From Leptospira ellisii (GTDB taxonomy: Bacteria > Spirochaetota > Leptospiria > Leptospirales > Leptospiraceae), in the NCBI RefSeq assembly GCF_002811955.1, contig NZ_NPEF01000065.1, forward strand, positions 1 to 18,726: DNA of 18,726 nucleotides. Reading direction: 5' to 3'. Below are positions 1-7,774 of this stretch, piece by piece (the stretch's first letter is position 1; every line of letters begins with the position of its first letter). The notes below the pieces were generated by a model. That model was not told the origin of the DNA and did no database searches. It was given only the letters and a program-made list of their open reading frames with translations. A program made the position numbers and the translations under genes.

Positions 1-136
1 TTTGGGAATCGGAATTGAGAACCGCCAAAAACAGAAGTGCGGAATCGAATTCAGGGAAAGGGGCGGAACAACCTAGCAGCGCGCACAGAGTCGAAGTAAA
101 TGCAATTTTCCGAATATAAGAATAACATTTTTTCAT
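1..136 (-). CDS. Putative lipoprotein, N-terminal part only (runs off the window)
   Basis: The minus strand from an ATG at 134-136 stays open to the window edge and encodes 45 residues before the cut. The N-terminus is a typical spirochaetal lipoprotein signal: a basic start (MKKCYSYIRK), a hydrophobic stretch, then a lipobox-like CALLGC whose Cys at residue 23 would be lipidated. The mature part starts SAPFPEFDS and continues into a small hydrophobic patch (ALLFLAVL). The ATG lies 16 bases after the stop of the upstream FN3/membrane gene on the same strand, so it looks like the fourth gene of the cyclase/FecR operon. Only a weak purine-rich patch (CGGGAACG) precedes the start, which could mean translation depends on the upstream gene. 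The function cannot be judged from this fragment. The lipoprotein call is good; the family is unknown. Confidence 0.7.
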   Translation of the reverse strand, partial: MKKCYSYIRKIAFTSTLCALLGCSAPFPEFDSALLFLAVLNSDSQ

Positions 137-152
137 ACGATCGTTCCCGAAA

Positions 153-998
153 TCAGTCGAAACCCTTTCTGAAACCGACTTCGATCCTACCGAAGGAGCC
201 GAGTCCGCCCGAACCCGAACCTCCCGTCTGCGCGGAAGGATCGCTCCAGCGGGAAGGGATTTCCGGTTTCGATTCTATCAAAACCGTGGTCGAATGAAAA
301 GAACGTTTTTCCAGCCATACGTTCAATCCGTAACTCAAAAGGGCTAAAACCCCGATGGCGGTCTGGTTATTCTGATGTCTATCGTATTCTTTTTTGTCCT
401 CTTCCCTTTTATGAAGCAGATACAAGGAAACCGGAAGCGGAGCGCCAAGGACGGATAACGTTAAAAAAGCGGGATCGTTGGTCGCCGATTCGGCGAGGGA
501 ATTTCCGGCCGTTCTCTCCGCGTTACCCGCAACCGCAAGCGCTCCGAACCAGACCAGTAAAAACGAAGCGCGTCCGTATTCCTTTTTTTCCAAAGGCAAA
601 AGTCCGGGAACCCAAACCTTCCAGGAGGTGAACGTCCCACCCGTTAGTTCCCTTCTCTTTTCGGCCTCGACCGCGCTTTTGGGACGGTCGTGTTCCACTA
701 GAAACGGGGACCACTGACTCCAAGAGGAAGGTTTACCGAAACGGTTGAGCGCTGAGATCCTGAATTCGTATTCGCCTGCGGGAATCGAAAATTCGAGACT
801 ATTGACCGAAACCCTGTCTTCCCTGATCAGAACGTCCGGGACGGAAGGTTTCCGGATCTCCAACTTATAACCGTTGTTTCCCTTGACCTCGTTCCATTCG
901 ATATAATACGTGTATTTCTTTTCTTCAGAATATATTGAAATACTAATGCACATGCAGAATAGAATCGGAATCGACCTGAAAAAAGTCCTCAAACTCAT
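153..998 (-). CDS. Exported FN3-like domain protein with C-terminal membrane segments
   Basis: This 281-residue product is read from the ATG at 996-998, not from the longer open frame upstream. That ATG overlaps the stop of the FecR gene as ATGA and is preceded by a GAGGAG ribosome binding site. Residues 1-24 are a signal peptide or membrane anchor (hydrophobic, with two Cys, ending SIYSEE). Residues about 30-100 resemble a fibronectin type III domain (YIEWNEVKGNNGYKLEIRK, then YEFRISALNRFGKPS). Residues about 125-230 hold a VPGLLPLEKKEYGRA segment and three hydrophobic stretches near 143-158, 176-195 and 212-228. The layout somewhat resembles DUF5683-type membrane proteins, but I do not claim that family. 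The last 35 residues are Gly/Ser-rich. Coupling to the FecR and cyclase genes suggests a shared envelope role. The exact function is unknown. Confidence 0.72.
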   Translation of the reverse strand: MSLRTFFRSIPILFCMCISISIYSEEKKYTYYIEWNEVKGNNGYKLEIRKPSVPDVLIREDRVSVNSLEFSIPAGEYEFRISALNRFGKPSSWSQWSPFLVEHDRPKSAVEAEKRRELTGGTFTSWKVWVPGLLPLEKKEYGRASFLLVWFGALAVAGNAERTAGNSLAESATNDPAFLTLSVLGAPLPVSLYLLHKREEDKKEYDRHQNNQTAIGVLALLSYGLNVWLEKRSFHSTTVLIESKPEIPSRWSDPSAQTGGSGSGGLGSFGRIEVGFRKGFD

Positions 999-2587
999 TC
1001 TCCTCTTTTGCCGCTCGACTTCGTTTCGGGCGCGGCCAGCTCTTCCCTGAGTACTATCTTGAATTCCGCGACGGCCCGCTTCTCTCCGTTTCCGTCCTGC
1101 GGCGTCAGGGACCAGGAGAATTTTCCCACGTCCAAAACGCTCAGATCCGTCAAACGAAACGATTCCCCTTGAACGTTCCGTTTCAGGATCGAATCCCCCG
1201 ACCCGCCGTACAAAGTTAGACTCCATTTTACGTCCTTGGAGACTGAAGTATGTTTCCATCGAAAAACGATCGAATCTTTCCCCGTCATATCCACGGTTTT
1301 ACCCTTTGCGGGAAACGCGAGAACGGGGACATCGGAAGCGGTTTCATTCCGTTTATTTTCGGAGGAATCGGATCCGTTTCGGGACGGATCCGTCTCGTTC
1401 TTTAATGCGACATCGTTCGGATCGTGATCCGCCGCGGACGCGCCCTTTTCCACTTGAAACGAACGTATCTCGGAAACGGATTCCGTGCCGGGAAGACCGG
1501 AAAACGAACGCACCCTCCAATGATACTTTCCTCCCGAGAGGGGAATCGAAATCGAAGTTTTGAAAACCGTAAGTTGCCTCAGCCCGGTTTTAAAATCGGG
1601 AGACTCGGAAATTTCCAGGATATAACCCGTCGCCAAACGGGAGGGCTTCCAACGGAACGACTGTAGTTCATTTCCTTCTAAATTCGTATTTTTTAAAGGG
1701 AAGAGCAAGGTCACGGGAGGATTGGGAAGGATCCTGAATTTTCTAACCGACGAAAGTTTTTTCCTGTCCGGAGAAGAGAGCCTCCAATAATAAATTCCTT
1801 CCGGAAGACTGGCCTCCGATGTTTCACCCTTAAATTCCTTTTTTAGGATCAAAGGATGGAAGTTTCTGGAGAGTGCCACCTCCAAAACGCCGGAAGAATT
1901 TTGCGAGTTAGCCTTCCAACGAAAACCCACCTTGGCCTCGCCCGATTCGGGAAAAATCCTGTGGTTGTCGGGAGGCTCTTCGAGATTCCAATCCTCCCCG
2001 ACCGTACTCAAAACGTCTTGGGAAATTTTCACGTATCTCCCTTCGGGAACCGTGACCGTCTCTCCGCCCCCTTGGATCCACTTTAAATTTCCCTTTTCGA
2101 CCTCGATCAGATTTTCTCCGTCCTTTTCCTCGCGCGTTATGCGAAACAGGCTTTGATCTACGCTTTTAAATTCGGTTTTACCCGAAACCAGACGGACCGT
2201 TTTTGAGGAATGGACCTTGACCGACCCTTCTTCGAGTCCGAACATCTCCTCTTCCTCCTTGAGATTGATGACGATCATGGATCTCGGATCGAGTTCGAAC
2301 TTCGTTCCAGAAACAAGCGTTACCACCGCCTCCGAAAGTTCGTCCGTGCGTACGGAATCGTGGTTGAAGATGGGAAAGTTCTGCTCCACGTCCTGCCAGA
2401 CCATGCGGTCCGACAATTTTCTCTGCGCGGTTCTGTATTTGAACGTGATATTTCCGACGCTTTCCTTTTTTCCCCAATCCAGATCCACTGCGCCTTCCCT
2501 CCAAAAAAGGAAAAGGGAAGCCGAAAGGATCGCGAAAGAGGCGAAACCTACGTGGATTTCCTTTCTGAATTTCGAATACGGATTCAT
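995..2587 (-). CDS. FecR-domain protein with FN3-like repeats, membrane anchored
   Basis: This is a 530-residue protein. The start at 2585-2587 overlaps the cyclase stop as ATGA; the open frame upstream lies over the cyclase gene and is rejected. A basic N-terminus and one membrane helix (residues about 12-29, GFASFAILSASLFLFW) would place the rest in the periplasm. Residues about 60-190 have the FecR pattern: RTDELSEAVVTLVSGTKFEL, then repeated short beta segments ending in GNLKWIQGGGETVTVPEGRY. Three FN3-like modules follow at about 210-290, 291-380 and 420-515. Each begins with an FRW-type strand and ends with an aromatic strand (YYWRL, YHWRV, FSWSL). A charged Asn/Asp/Ser-rich linker at about 385-418 separates the last two. 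FecR domains classically relay envelope signals to anti-sigma or sigma factors; here the partner may be the cyclase, which is inference. Confidence 0.82.
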   Translation of the reverse strand: MNPYSKFRKEIHVGFASFAILSASLFLFWREGAVDLDWGKKESVGNITFKYRTAQRKLSDRMVWQDVEQNFPIFNHDSVRTDELSEAVVTLVSGTKFELDPRSMIVINLKEEEEMFGLEEGSVKVHSSKTVRLVSGKTEFKSVDQSLFRITREEKDGENLIEVEKGNLKWIQGGGETVTVPEGRYVKISQDVLSTVGEDWNLEEPPDNHRIFPESGEAKVGFRWKANSQNSSGVLEVALSRNFHPLILKKEFKGETSEASLPEGIYYWRLSSPDRKKLSSVRKFRILPNPPVTLLFPLKNTNLEGNELQSFRWKPSRLATGYILEISESPDFKTGLRQLTVFKTSISIPLSGGKYHWRVRSFSGLPGTESVSEIRSFQVEKGASAADHDPNDVALKNETDPSRNGSDSSENKRNETASDVPVLAFPAKGKTVDMTGKDSIVFRWKHTSVSKDVKWSLTLYGGSGDSILKRNVQGESFRLTDLSVLDVGKFSWSLTPQDGNGEKRAVAEFKIVLREELAAPETKSSGKRGE

Positions 2588-4815
2588 GCCAGCGACTTGG
2601 AAGGGGATTCGGGGTCGGGAATTCCGCATAACGTGCGCAGTTCTTCCAGTGATTTCGGACAATCCTGATCGTCCTTCCAACCTAACACCGCGTAGATGAT
2701 TTGCGGCTTTTCCTTGCCGCGGATCCAAACCGGAGGAAGTTCCACGAAGTGAAAGTGATCCTTCGCCTGTTCGTAGGTGCTTTCCGCGATGAGTATGTCA
2801 GTTCCGAATTCCTTATTGAGATATTCGATCCGCGAGGCGAGATTCACCGTGTCGCCGATCACGGTGAACTCCAACTTCTTATCAGAACCGATCTGCCCCA
2901 CGATTACGGGCCCGGAATTGATTCCGCAGCCGAAACGGGTAAAAGGTCTTCCGATCTCCTCCCCTTTTCGGTTGAATTCGATCAAGGCCCTTCTCATCAA
3001 AAGCGCAGCGTTGATCGCGTTTTTCGGTTCGTGACCGTCGTGTAAAAGCGCGCCCCAATGCGCCATGATCGCGTCGCCTATGAACTTATCCACGATCCCC
3101 TGCGTGAGATAGATGCACTCCACCATCTCGGTGAAATACTGATTCAGAAAATCGACTACTTCCTCGGGTTTCATCTTTTCCGACATACCAGTAAAGTTTC
3201 TCAGATCGGAAAAAAACACCGTGACGTCCCGATTCTCCCCGCCCAATTTCAGATCGGAGGAAAGGGCCCTTTCCGCGATCTCCTTGTTCACGAATTTTCC
3301 GAACGTGTTTTTGATTTTTTCCCTTTCCTCCAAACCCCTCGCCATACGCAAAAACGAATTGGTGAGAACGCCGACTTCGTCGTGCGTCGTGGGGCGGATG
3401 TCCACCGCGTAATTCCCCTGTTCCACCTTCCTCGTCGCGGAAAGAAGTTGTATGATCGGAATGGTGAGCGATCTCGAGAACACGAACACGACGAAAAAAG
3501 CGACGGATAAAACCGAAATCATGATCAGCAGATTCTGTCTTCGGATCTTATAAACCGCTTCGAAAGCGAGATCGGCGTCTAACGTGGAAATGATTCCGAG
3601 CCCTCCCACTTCCAATTGTTGATACGAACCCAAAACCTCCCGTTCCTCGAAATCGAAACGCTGGGAACCGTTGTCGGAAGGACTGCGCAACATGATCTCG
3701 ACTAGAGGATGTTTTTTATAGTCCTTACCGGATACGGCTTCCTTATCGTTCGAATGCGCGATCAGATTTCCGGAGGAATCCACGACGATCATCTGGAAAA
3801 AATCGGTCTGTCTAACGGAGAGAAAGGAATCCAAAAACTCGGCCGCAGAAAAGACCAATCCTGCGATCTCCGTTCCGTCCGGCTCCGGAATCAGGACCGC
3901 GACCGCAGGGAAGGCGAATTCGGAAGATACATTCAAAACTTCTAATGTACCGGAAAGACGCACGGAAGCCTTTTCCAAAGCCGCTTTCAGAGTTTCCGGA
4001 TCGGGAACTCCGGAAACGGAGTTAGTCCTGAGAAATTTCAGATTCCAAAAAAGCGACGCGATTTCCCTCGTGTTTTCCCCGGGTTTGGATCTGAATTTTA
4101 CGTACGAAACCGCGTTCGGGTTGGCGCGGAAAAAACGTTCCGCTTCCGCCGGACGGAAATCCTGGATCTTACGCGTGGTTTCCTTGAGCTGGCCGCTCAA
4201 CTGAAGACCGGTCATCCTCGCGAGCGAAAGGTTGTATTCCTGGATCAAAATCTCGCTGTATTTTCTGAAAAAGTAAGTGGCCATCGTGATCATAAGTCCC
4301 ATGCTGATCATGATGATCGCGGATACGATGGAGAGAAGTTTGACCCGTATGGTAAGTCGGGAAGGACGGAACGACTCCTCGCCCGCCGCGAATCCGGACG
4401 TCTTTTCGTGCTTTAGATAATCATAATATTTAGATTCGATCGCGCCGTGTCCGCTCTCCGAAATCCAAACCTGAACGGGCCCCGACTCGGAACGGTTCCG
4501 CAAAAAACGGAAGAATTTCTCCGCGGACTCGGTCCCTCCGGAAAGGATCTTTTCGCTGTCCGCCGAAGAGATCGAAAAACCCCCGTGTTTTAGATCGCGG
4601 ACCAGCTTAAGGAAATCGTGGGATTTTTTCAGCGTTTCCGCCTTCTTTGCGGGAAGACAAAAGACCGCATCCTGGATACCGGCTTCGAGTTTTTGGGAAA
4701 TCAGAGTTCGGATTAATAAATCCGCGTCCTCGCCGACGGAATCCAGTTCGGGAAGAACTTCCCAATAAATCCGTTTATCGGATTTTTTTTTAAAGCGATC
4801 AAGCAGCCTGGACAT
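2584..4815 (-). CDS. Membrane-bound class III adenylate cyclase (Cache-HAMP-CYC)
   Basis: This 743-residue protein should convert ATP to cAMP in response to an extracytoplasmic signal. Residues 1-155 form a cytosolic domain I do not recognise. TM1 lies at about 159-182 and TM2 at about 427-447. The loop between them (about 190-425) has a Cache-like end (MIVVDSSGNLIAHS, then GLGIISTLD). A HAMP domain follows at about 448-500, then the catalytic domain at 525-712. Metal-binding Asp537 (FFSDLRNFT) and Asp581 (KFIGDAIMA) are present, as are Asn658 and Arg662 of the VNLASR motif. The base-selecting pair is Lys577 and Thr651, the Lys/Thr combination seen in some bacterial adenylate cyclases, so ATP rather than GTP is favoured. 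The start has AAGGAG about 12 bases upstream and GGGGAAAGG directly before it. It is the first gene of an operon with the FecR and FN3 genes. Confidence 0.9.
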   Translation of the reverse strand: MSRLLDRFKKKSDKRIYWEVLPELDSVGEDADLLIRTLISQKLEAGIQDAVFCLPAKKAETLKKSHDFLKLVRDLKHGGFSISSADSEKILSGGTESAEKFFRFLRNRSESGPVQVWISESGHGAIESKYYDYLKHEKTSGFAAGEESFRPSRLTIRVKLLSIVSAIIMISMGLMITMATYFFRKYSEILIQEYNLSLARMTGLQLSGQLKETTRKIQDFRPAEAERFFRANPNAVSYVKFRSKPGENTREIASLFWNLKFLRTNSVSGVPDPETLKAALEKASVRLSGTLEVLNVSSEFAFPAVAVLIPEPDGTEIAGLVFSAAEFLDSFLSVRQTDFFQMIVVDSSGNLIAHSNDKEAVSGKDYKKHPLVEIMLRSPSDNGSQRFDFEEREVLGSYQQLEVGGLGIISTLDADLAFEAVYKIRRQNLLIMISVLSVAFFVVFVFSRSLTIPIIQLLSATRKVEQGNYAVDIRPTTHDEVGVLTNSFLRMARGLEEREKIKNTFGKFVNKEIAERALSSDLKLGGENRDVTVFFSDLRNFTGMSEKMKPEEVVDFLNQYFTEMVECIYLTQGIVDKFIGDAIMAHWGALLHDGHEPKNAINAALLMRRALIEFNRKGEEIGRPFTRFGCGINSGPVIVGQIGSDKKLEFTVIGDTVNLASRIEYLNKEFGTDILIAESTYEQAKDHFHFVELPPVWIRGKEKPQIIYAVLGWKDDQDCPKSLEELRTLCGIPDPESPSKSLA

Positions 4816-4938
4816 CCTTTCCCCGTTCTCCTTAATTCTGGAGAAGAATGGGGAGGATTTTTATCCTGTCATCCTAAAATCTGATTTTTGAGGAAAAGGA
4901 AGAAGACATAGTCAAACCGGCTTTCGATCCGCGACGTA

Positions 4939-4967
4939 TCGACACGAACGGAACGGGGCGATTTACT
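4939..4967 (+). promoter_or_regulatory. Candidate sigma-70-type promoter for the MscS gene
   Basis: TCGACA at 4939-4944 and TTTACT at 4962-4967 are separated by 17 bases. Five of six and four of six positions match the consensus. Transcription would start near 4974, about 30 bases before the MscS ATG. The site lies in the 188-base divergent gap between the cyclase and MscS genes. I found no equally good promoter for the cyclase in this gap. Confidence 0.4.
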
Positions 4968-5003
4968 CTTGCAGGATTCCGATTCGAAAGGGAAACTGCG
5001 CTC

Positions 5004-6065
5004 ATGGATTGGAATATTCTGCGGATCCGCTGGAGCGAGGACGGATTTTCGGAATTCGGAACCGCTTTTATTTCGTTCGCGCTCGTGTTGTTTTTCGGTT
5101 ATCTTCTGGGAGACAGGATCGTGCCGAAACTTTCCGACGCATTGTTGCGTAACGGAATCCAAAGACCGCATCCTTTGTACGAATCCGGACGCAGGATCGT
5201 CCGTCTGTCGTTCTTTCTTCTGGCTTCTTTCATATTCCTCAAACTCCTAAAACTTTCCGAACGGACGGGAGAGACCGTTTTTCTGGGATTCAGGATCCTT
5301 TCGATATTTCTCCTAACGTTCTCCTGCGTCCGTCTGTTTTCGGCCGTGTTCGAAGCGTATTCCGAAAAGACGGAGGGACTGATCTCTTCCGCTTCGATTA
5401 TCAGTAATGTTATACGAATTACCATGTTCGCAGTGGGGCTGCTCCTCATTCTGCAGTCCCTGGGAATTTCCGTGGCCCCGATTCTGGGAGCTTTAGGCGT
5501 CGGAGGCCTCGCGGTGGCCTTGGGTCTCCAACCCACGTTGTCCAATCTGTTTTCCGGATTGAGCATCCTGTTGGAAAGACAATTGAAAAAAGGCGACTAT
5601 ATCCGTCTGCAAGGGGACGGCCTGGAAGGATACGTGGAGGACATCACTTGGAGAACGACCGCGATCCGCAGGTTCAACAACAGCACGATCGTGGTTCCCA
5701 ATTCGATCATGTCCTCGTCCGTCTTTACGAACTTCGACATCCCGACGAAGGAATTCTCCTTACAGATCGAAGCCGGCGTCGCTTATCAATCCGATCTGGA
5801 ACGGACGGAAAAAATCGCGGTCGAAGTCGGACGCGAAACCTTGAAACGGCTTTACCCCGTGCACGAGATCGGCGAAGTTTCCTTCAGTTATCAGAAATTC
5901 TCGGAGAACTCAGTGGATTTTAAGGTGACCCTTCCCTCTTTCGAATATACGGACCAATTCGCCATCAAACACGAATTCATAAAACTTCTTCACGCCCGGT
6001 TTCGAACCGAAGGAATCGAGTTCCGACTTTCCCCTCAAGGCGTATCCCCGAAAAAAGGTCCCTGA
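5004..6065 (+). CDS. MscS-family mechanosensitive ion channel
   Basis: This 353-residue inner-membrane protein should open under membrane tension and release solutes on hypo-osmotic shock. It has hydrophobic helices at about 19-36, 66-83, 93-116 and 133-152. The MscS pore helix and its continuation lie at about 155-190, with the Gly/Ala-rich packing face ([20 protein letters not shown]) and [18 protein letters not shown]. The beta domain follows ([20 protein letters not shown], then VVPNS), with an alpha/beta C-terminal domain to the end. It is larger than E. coli MscS (286 residues), with one or two extra N-terminal helices. The ATG is preceded only by AAAGGGAAA about 12 bases upstream, a weak and distant ribosome binding site. 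A 23-codon ORF and the UbiA-like gene follow closely, which suggests co-transcription. Confidence 0.9.
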   Translation: MDWNILRIRWSEDGFSEFGTAFISFALVLFFGYLLGDRIVPKLSDALLRNGIQRPHPLYESGRRIVRLSFFLLASFIFLKLLKLSERTGETVFLGFRILSIFLLTFSCVRLFSAVFEAYSEKTEGLISSASIISNVIRITMFAVGLLLILQSLGISVAPILGALGVGGLAVALGLQPTLSNLFSGLSILLERQLKKGDYIRLQGDGLEGYVEDITWRTTAIRRFNNSTIVVPNSIMSSSVFTNFDIPTKEFSLQIEAGVAYQSDLERTEKIAVEVGRETLKRLYPVHEIGEVSFSYQKFSENSVDFKVTLPSFEYTDQFAIKHEFIKLLHARFRTEGIEFRLSPQGVSPKKGP

Positions 6066-6076
6066 TCGGAGCGGGA

Positions 6077-6148
6077 ATGAACGGAACCGATCGAACGAAA
6101 ATTTTCACGTTAGCCGCAATATCGACGGCTCCGATCGCCCATGACTGA
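6077..6148 (+). CDS. Possible 23-residue leader ORF coupling MscS to the UbiA-like gene
   Basis: An ATG at 6077, 11 bases after the MscS stop and preceded by GGAGCGGG, opens a 23-codon frame beginning MNGTDRTKIF and ending PIAHD. Its stop (TGA, 6146-6148) overlaps the first codons of the next gene, which starts at 6141. That gene has no good ribosome binding site of its own, so translation of this small frame could deliver ribosomes to it. No family is recognised. It may instead be chance. Confidence 0.3.
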   Translation: MNGTDRTKIFTLAAISTAPIAHD

Positions 6149-7001
6149 AGACCGGAGCGCCGTGAAAACGTTCCTCCACTACTGGAACGTGCTCAGCCTG
6201 GACGTGGTCTCGGGTTCTTTGTGCGGGGCCGTATTCGTTTCTAGCTTATTGCGTTCGGATCTGAGGACCGCTTATTGGTTTCTGCTTCCGGCGTCCGTTT
6301 GGGTGATTTATACGACCGATCATCTGATCGACGGTTGGAGATCCCGCGAAAAAAGCGCGAATCCGAGACACGGATTCCATTACAAAAACAGGATTTTCTT
6401 AAGTATTTTGACCGCTTCGAGCGCGGCTTCCTGTTTCGTATGCGGCATCCTATTTCTCCGGGAATGGGTCGTGATCGTGGCCTTGATCCTCGGAATCTTC
6501 GTCGCGATTCACGTGATCATGGCGTATCTGCAGCCCGCGTTCTTCTGGAAGGAATGTTCCGTTTCCGTACTTTACACTGCAGGAATCTGGTTCGGTCCGA
6601 TTCTGACGAGCCGGACCGGATTCGGTGAAATTTGGACCCCTTGCGTCTGTTTTTTGATAACGGCGTTATGCAATTCGTTTATGAATTCCTATATGGAAAG
6701 GGAAATCGACCGGAAGGAGAATATGCAGTCGATTTTGAAATCGGTCTCTCCGAAAACCCTCGGACGTTCGGTTCATACGTTAGCCGTCATCGGGACGTGC
6801 GTCGACGGATTCTGGCTTTGTAAATCAAGCGGATCGTTTTTGCCGGAAGCGGCCTATTTTTTTCTGGGTTATTGGATTCCTTCGGGAATCGTATTCTGGG
6901 AAAACCGGTTTCGAAATTCCCAGATGTATAGGATTTTAGGAGAGGGTTATTTCCTTCTGGCCTTGATTCCGTTTACGATTCGGGAACCGTTTCCAATTTA
7001 G
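6141..7001 (+). CDS. UbiA-like polytopic membrane protein (putative prenyltransferase-like)
   Basis: This is a 286-residue integral membrane protein with about seven to eight hydrophobic segments. The N-terminus reads FLHYWNVLSLDVVSGSLCGA, and the first loop has a DxxxD pair (TTDHLIDGWR, Asp60 and Asp64), as in the first Mg-diphosphate motif of UbiA prenyltransferases. The place of the second motif has MNSYMEREIDRKE (about 181-193), which keeps acidic residues but not a clean DxxxD, so catalysis is uncertain. UbiA enzymes join prenyl chains to aromatic, sugar or glycerol-phosphate acceptors. The ATG lacks a clear ribosome binding site; a GTG at 6162 with CGGAG just upstream is an alternative start. 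The last 29 bases overlap the 3' end of the convergent CarF gene. The neighbourhood hints at a lipid role, which is inference. Confidence 0.6.
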   Translation: MTEDRSAVKTFLHYWNVLSLDVVSGSLCGAVFVSSLLRSDLRTAYWFLLPASVWVIYTTDHLIDGWRSREKSANPRHGFHYKNRIFLSILTASSAASCFVCGILFLREWVVIVALILGIFVAIHVIMAYLQPAFFWKECSVSVLYTAGIWFGPILTSRTGFGEIWTPCVCFLITALCNSFMNSYMEREIDRKENMQSILKSVSPKTLGRSVHTLAVIGTCVDGFWLCKSSGSFLPEAAYFFLGYWIPSGIVFWENRFRNSQMYRILGEGYFLLALIPFTIREPFPI

Positions 7002-7692
7002 AGACGGGCGGAATTCTCAACACCCATCTCAGGATATCGTAAAACCGGACCGCCTTAAGGACGGGGTTCAACCACCCGGTGGTGATGCAAAAATACGTAT
7101 CGTGCGGAGGAGTATGGTGCACTTTGTGATGTTCGGGCCCCAGAATCAGTTTATATTTTTGTAATACTCTTATCAACGGAGCAGGAGAATCCTGATGTGC
7201 CCATTTGTGGATCTGATTGGTGGCGAAAATTCCGAGCAAAAGGAAAAACCAAAACAAGGCGACCAAGGAACTGACCGTTCCCGTACTTTCCCAGAAAAAA
7301 ACGTAATAGATCAGAATCGGAAGCGAAACCAGACAATTGTTTCCGTTGGTTTCGATGAAATCGTGTCTTGTGATCCCTTTCGGATCCACGTGATGATCGC
7401 GAAAGGGAAAGATGAATCCCGGACCGAGGATCGGGGTCGTTTCGGAACCGACGCTGTCTCCCAAAAAATGAACCAAACCGGAAATAAAATCGGCGCCGAT
7501 CCAAGAGAACAGAATCACCGAAGGTAAGGTCCAAAGAAGCCATTGATTCTGCGAATAATCCGCCGCGAACAGAAACGCGAGTTGATACCCTAAATACGCC
7601 GATAAAAGCAGGAAAGAGATTATGCCTGAGGTTTCAAAGATCCTATGAACGGTAAGATCGGGTTTAAAAATCGGATTCAATTCTGTATTCAT
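6973..7692 (-). CDS. carF: CarF/PEDS1 (TMEM189) family plasmanylethanolamine desaturase
   Basis: This is a 239-residue membrane protein. The family introduces the vinyl-ether double bond that turns plasmanyl into plasmenyl phospholipids (plasmalogens), using O2 and a di-iron site. Diagnostic segments are clear: GADFISGLVHFLGDS (67-80), HH at 100-101, ITRHDFIETNGNNCLV (107-122), NQIHKWAHQ (159-167), PEHHKVHH (186-193) and DTYFCITTGWLN (198-209). All the family His clusters are present. Hydrophobic helices lie at about 22-43, 51-72, 120-134 and 140-158. The match to the human enzyme is unusually close in these motifs, judging from memory. The protein is full length. It is read divergently from the DUF2721 gene, with 82 bases between them, and overlaps the UbiA-like gene tail to tail. 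The ATG is preceded by a CAGG patch only. Activity requires an ether-lipid substrate, which the sequence does not prove. Confidence 0.88.
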   Translation of the reverse strand: MNTELNPIFKPDLTVHRIFETSGIISFLLLSAYLGYQLAFLFAADYSQNQWLLWTLPSVILFSWIGADFISGLVHFLGDSVGSETTPILGPGFIFPFRDHHVDPKGITRHDFIETNGNNCLVSLPILIYYVFFWESTGTVSSLVALFWFFLLLGIFATNQIHKWAHQDSPAPLIRVLQKYKLILGPEHHKVHHTPPHDTYFCITTGWLNPVLKAVRFYDILRWVLRIPPVSKLETVPES

Positions 7693-7738
7693 ACGTCTGC
7701 CTGGGGTAGTCTTACCATAAATAAGGATTGATGCGAGA

Positions 7739-7774
7739 TTTTTTCCGATTCGAATCCGCGGGAATCGGAAAAAA
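7739..7774. promoter_or_regulatory. Perfect 13-bp inverted repeat touching the DUF2721 start codon
   Basis: TTTTTTCCGATTC (7739-7751) and GAATCGGAAAAAA (7762-7774) are exact inverted copies around a 10-base spacer. The right arm ends at the base before the ATG at 7775. The repeat lies in the 82-base gap between the divergent carF and DUF2721 genes. Neither direction has a U-tract after the stem, so it is not a normal terminator. It could be an operator for a dimeric regulator or an RNA hairpin that limits initiation. Confidence 0.5.

Noticed and set aside
999..1259. N-terminal extension of the FN3/membrane gene
   Set aside because: It lies inside the FecR gene, has an Arg/Gly-rich translation, and a start with GAGGAG and an ATGA overlap exists at 998.
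2210..2699. Two plus-strand open frames of about 150 residues
   Set aside because: They are antisense to the FecR gene, where the minus-strand product has clear domains; their translations show none.
2588..2728. N-terminal extension of the FecR gene
   Set aside because: It overlaps the cyclase coding region, and the ATGA overlap at 2587 starts a clean basic, membrane-helix N-terminus.
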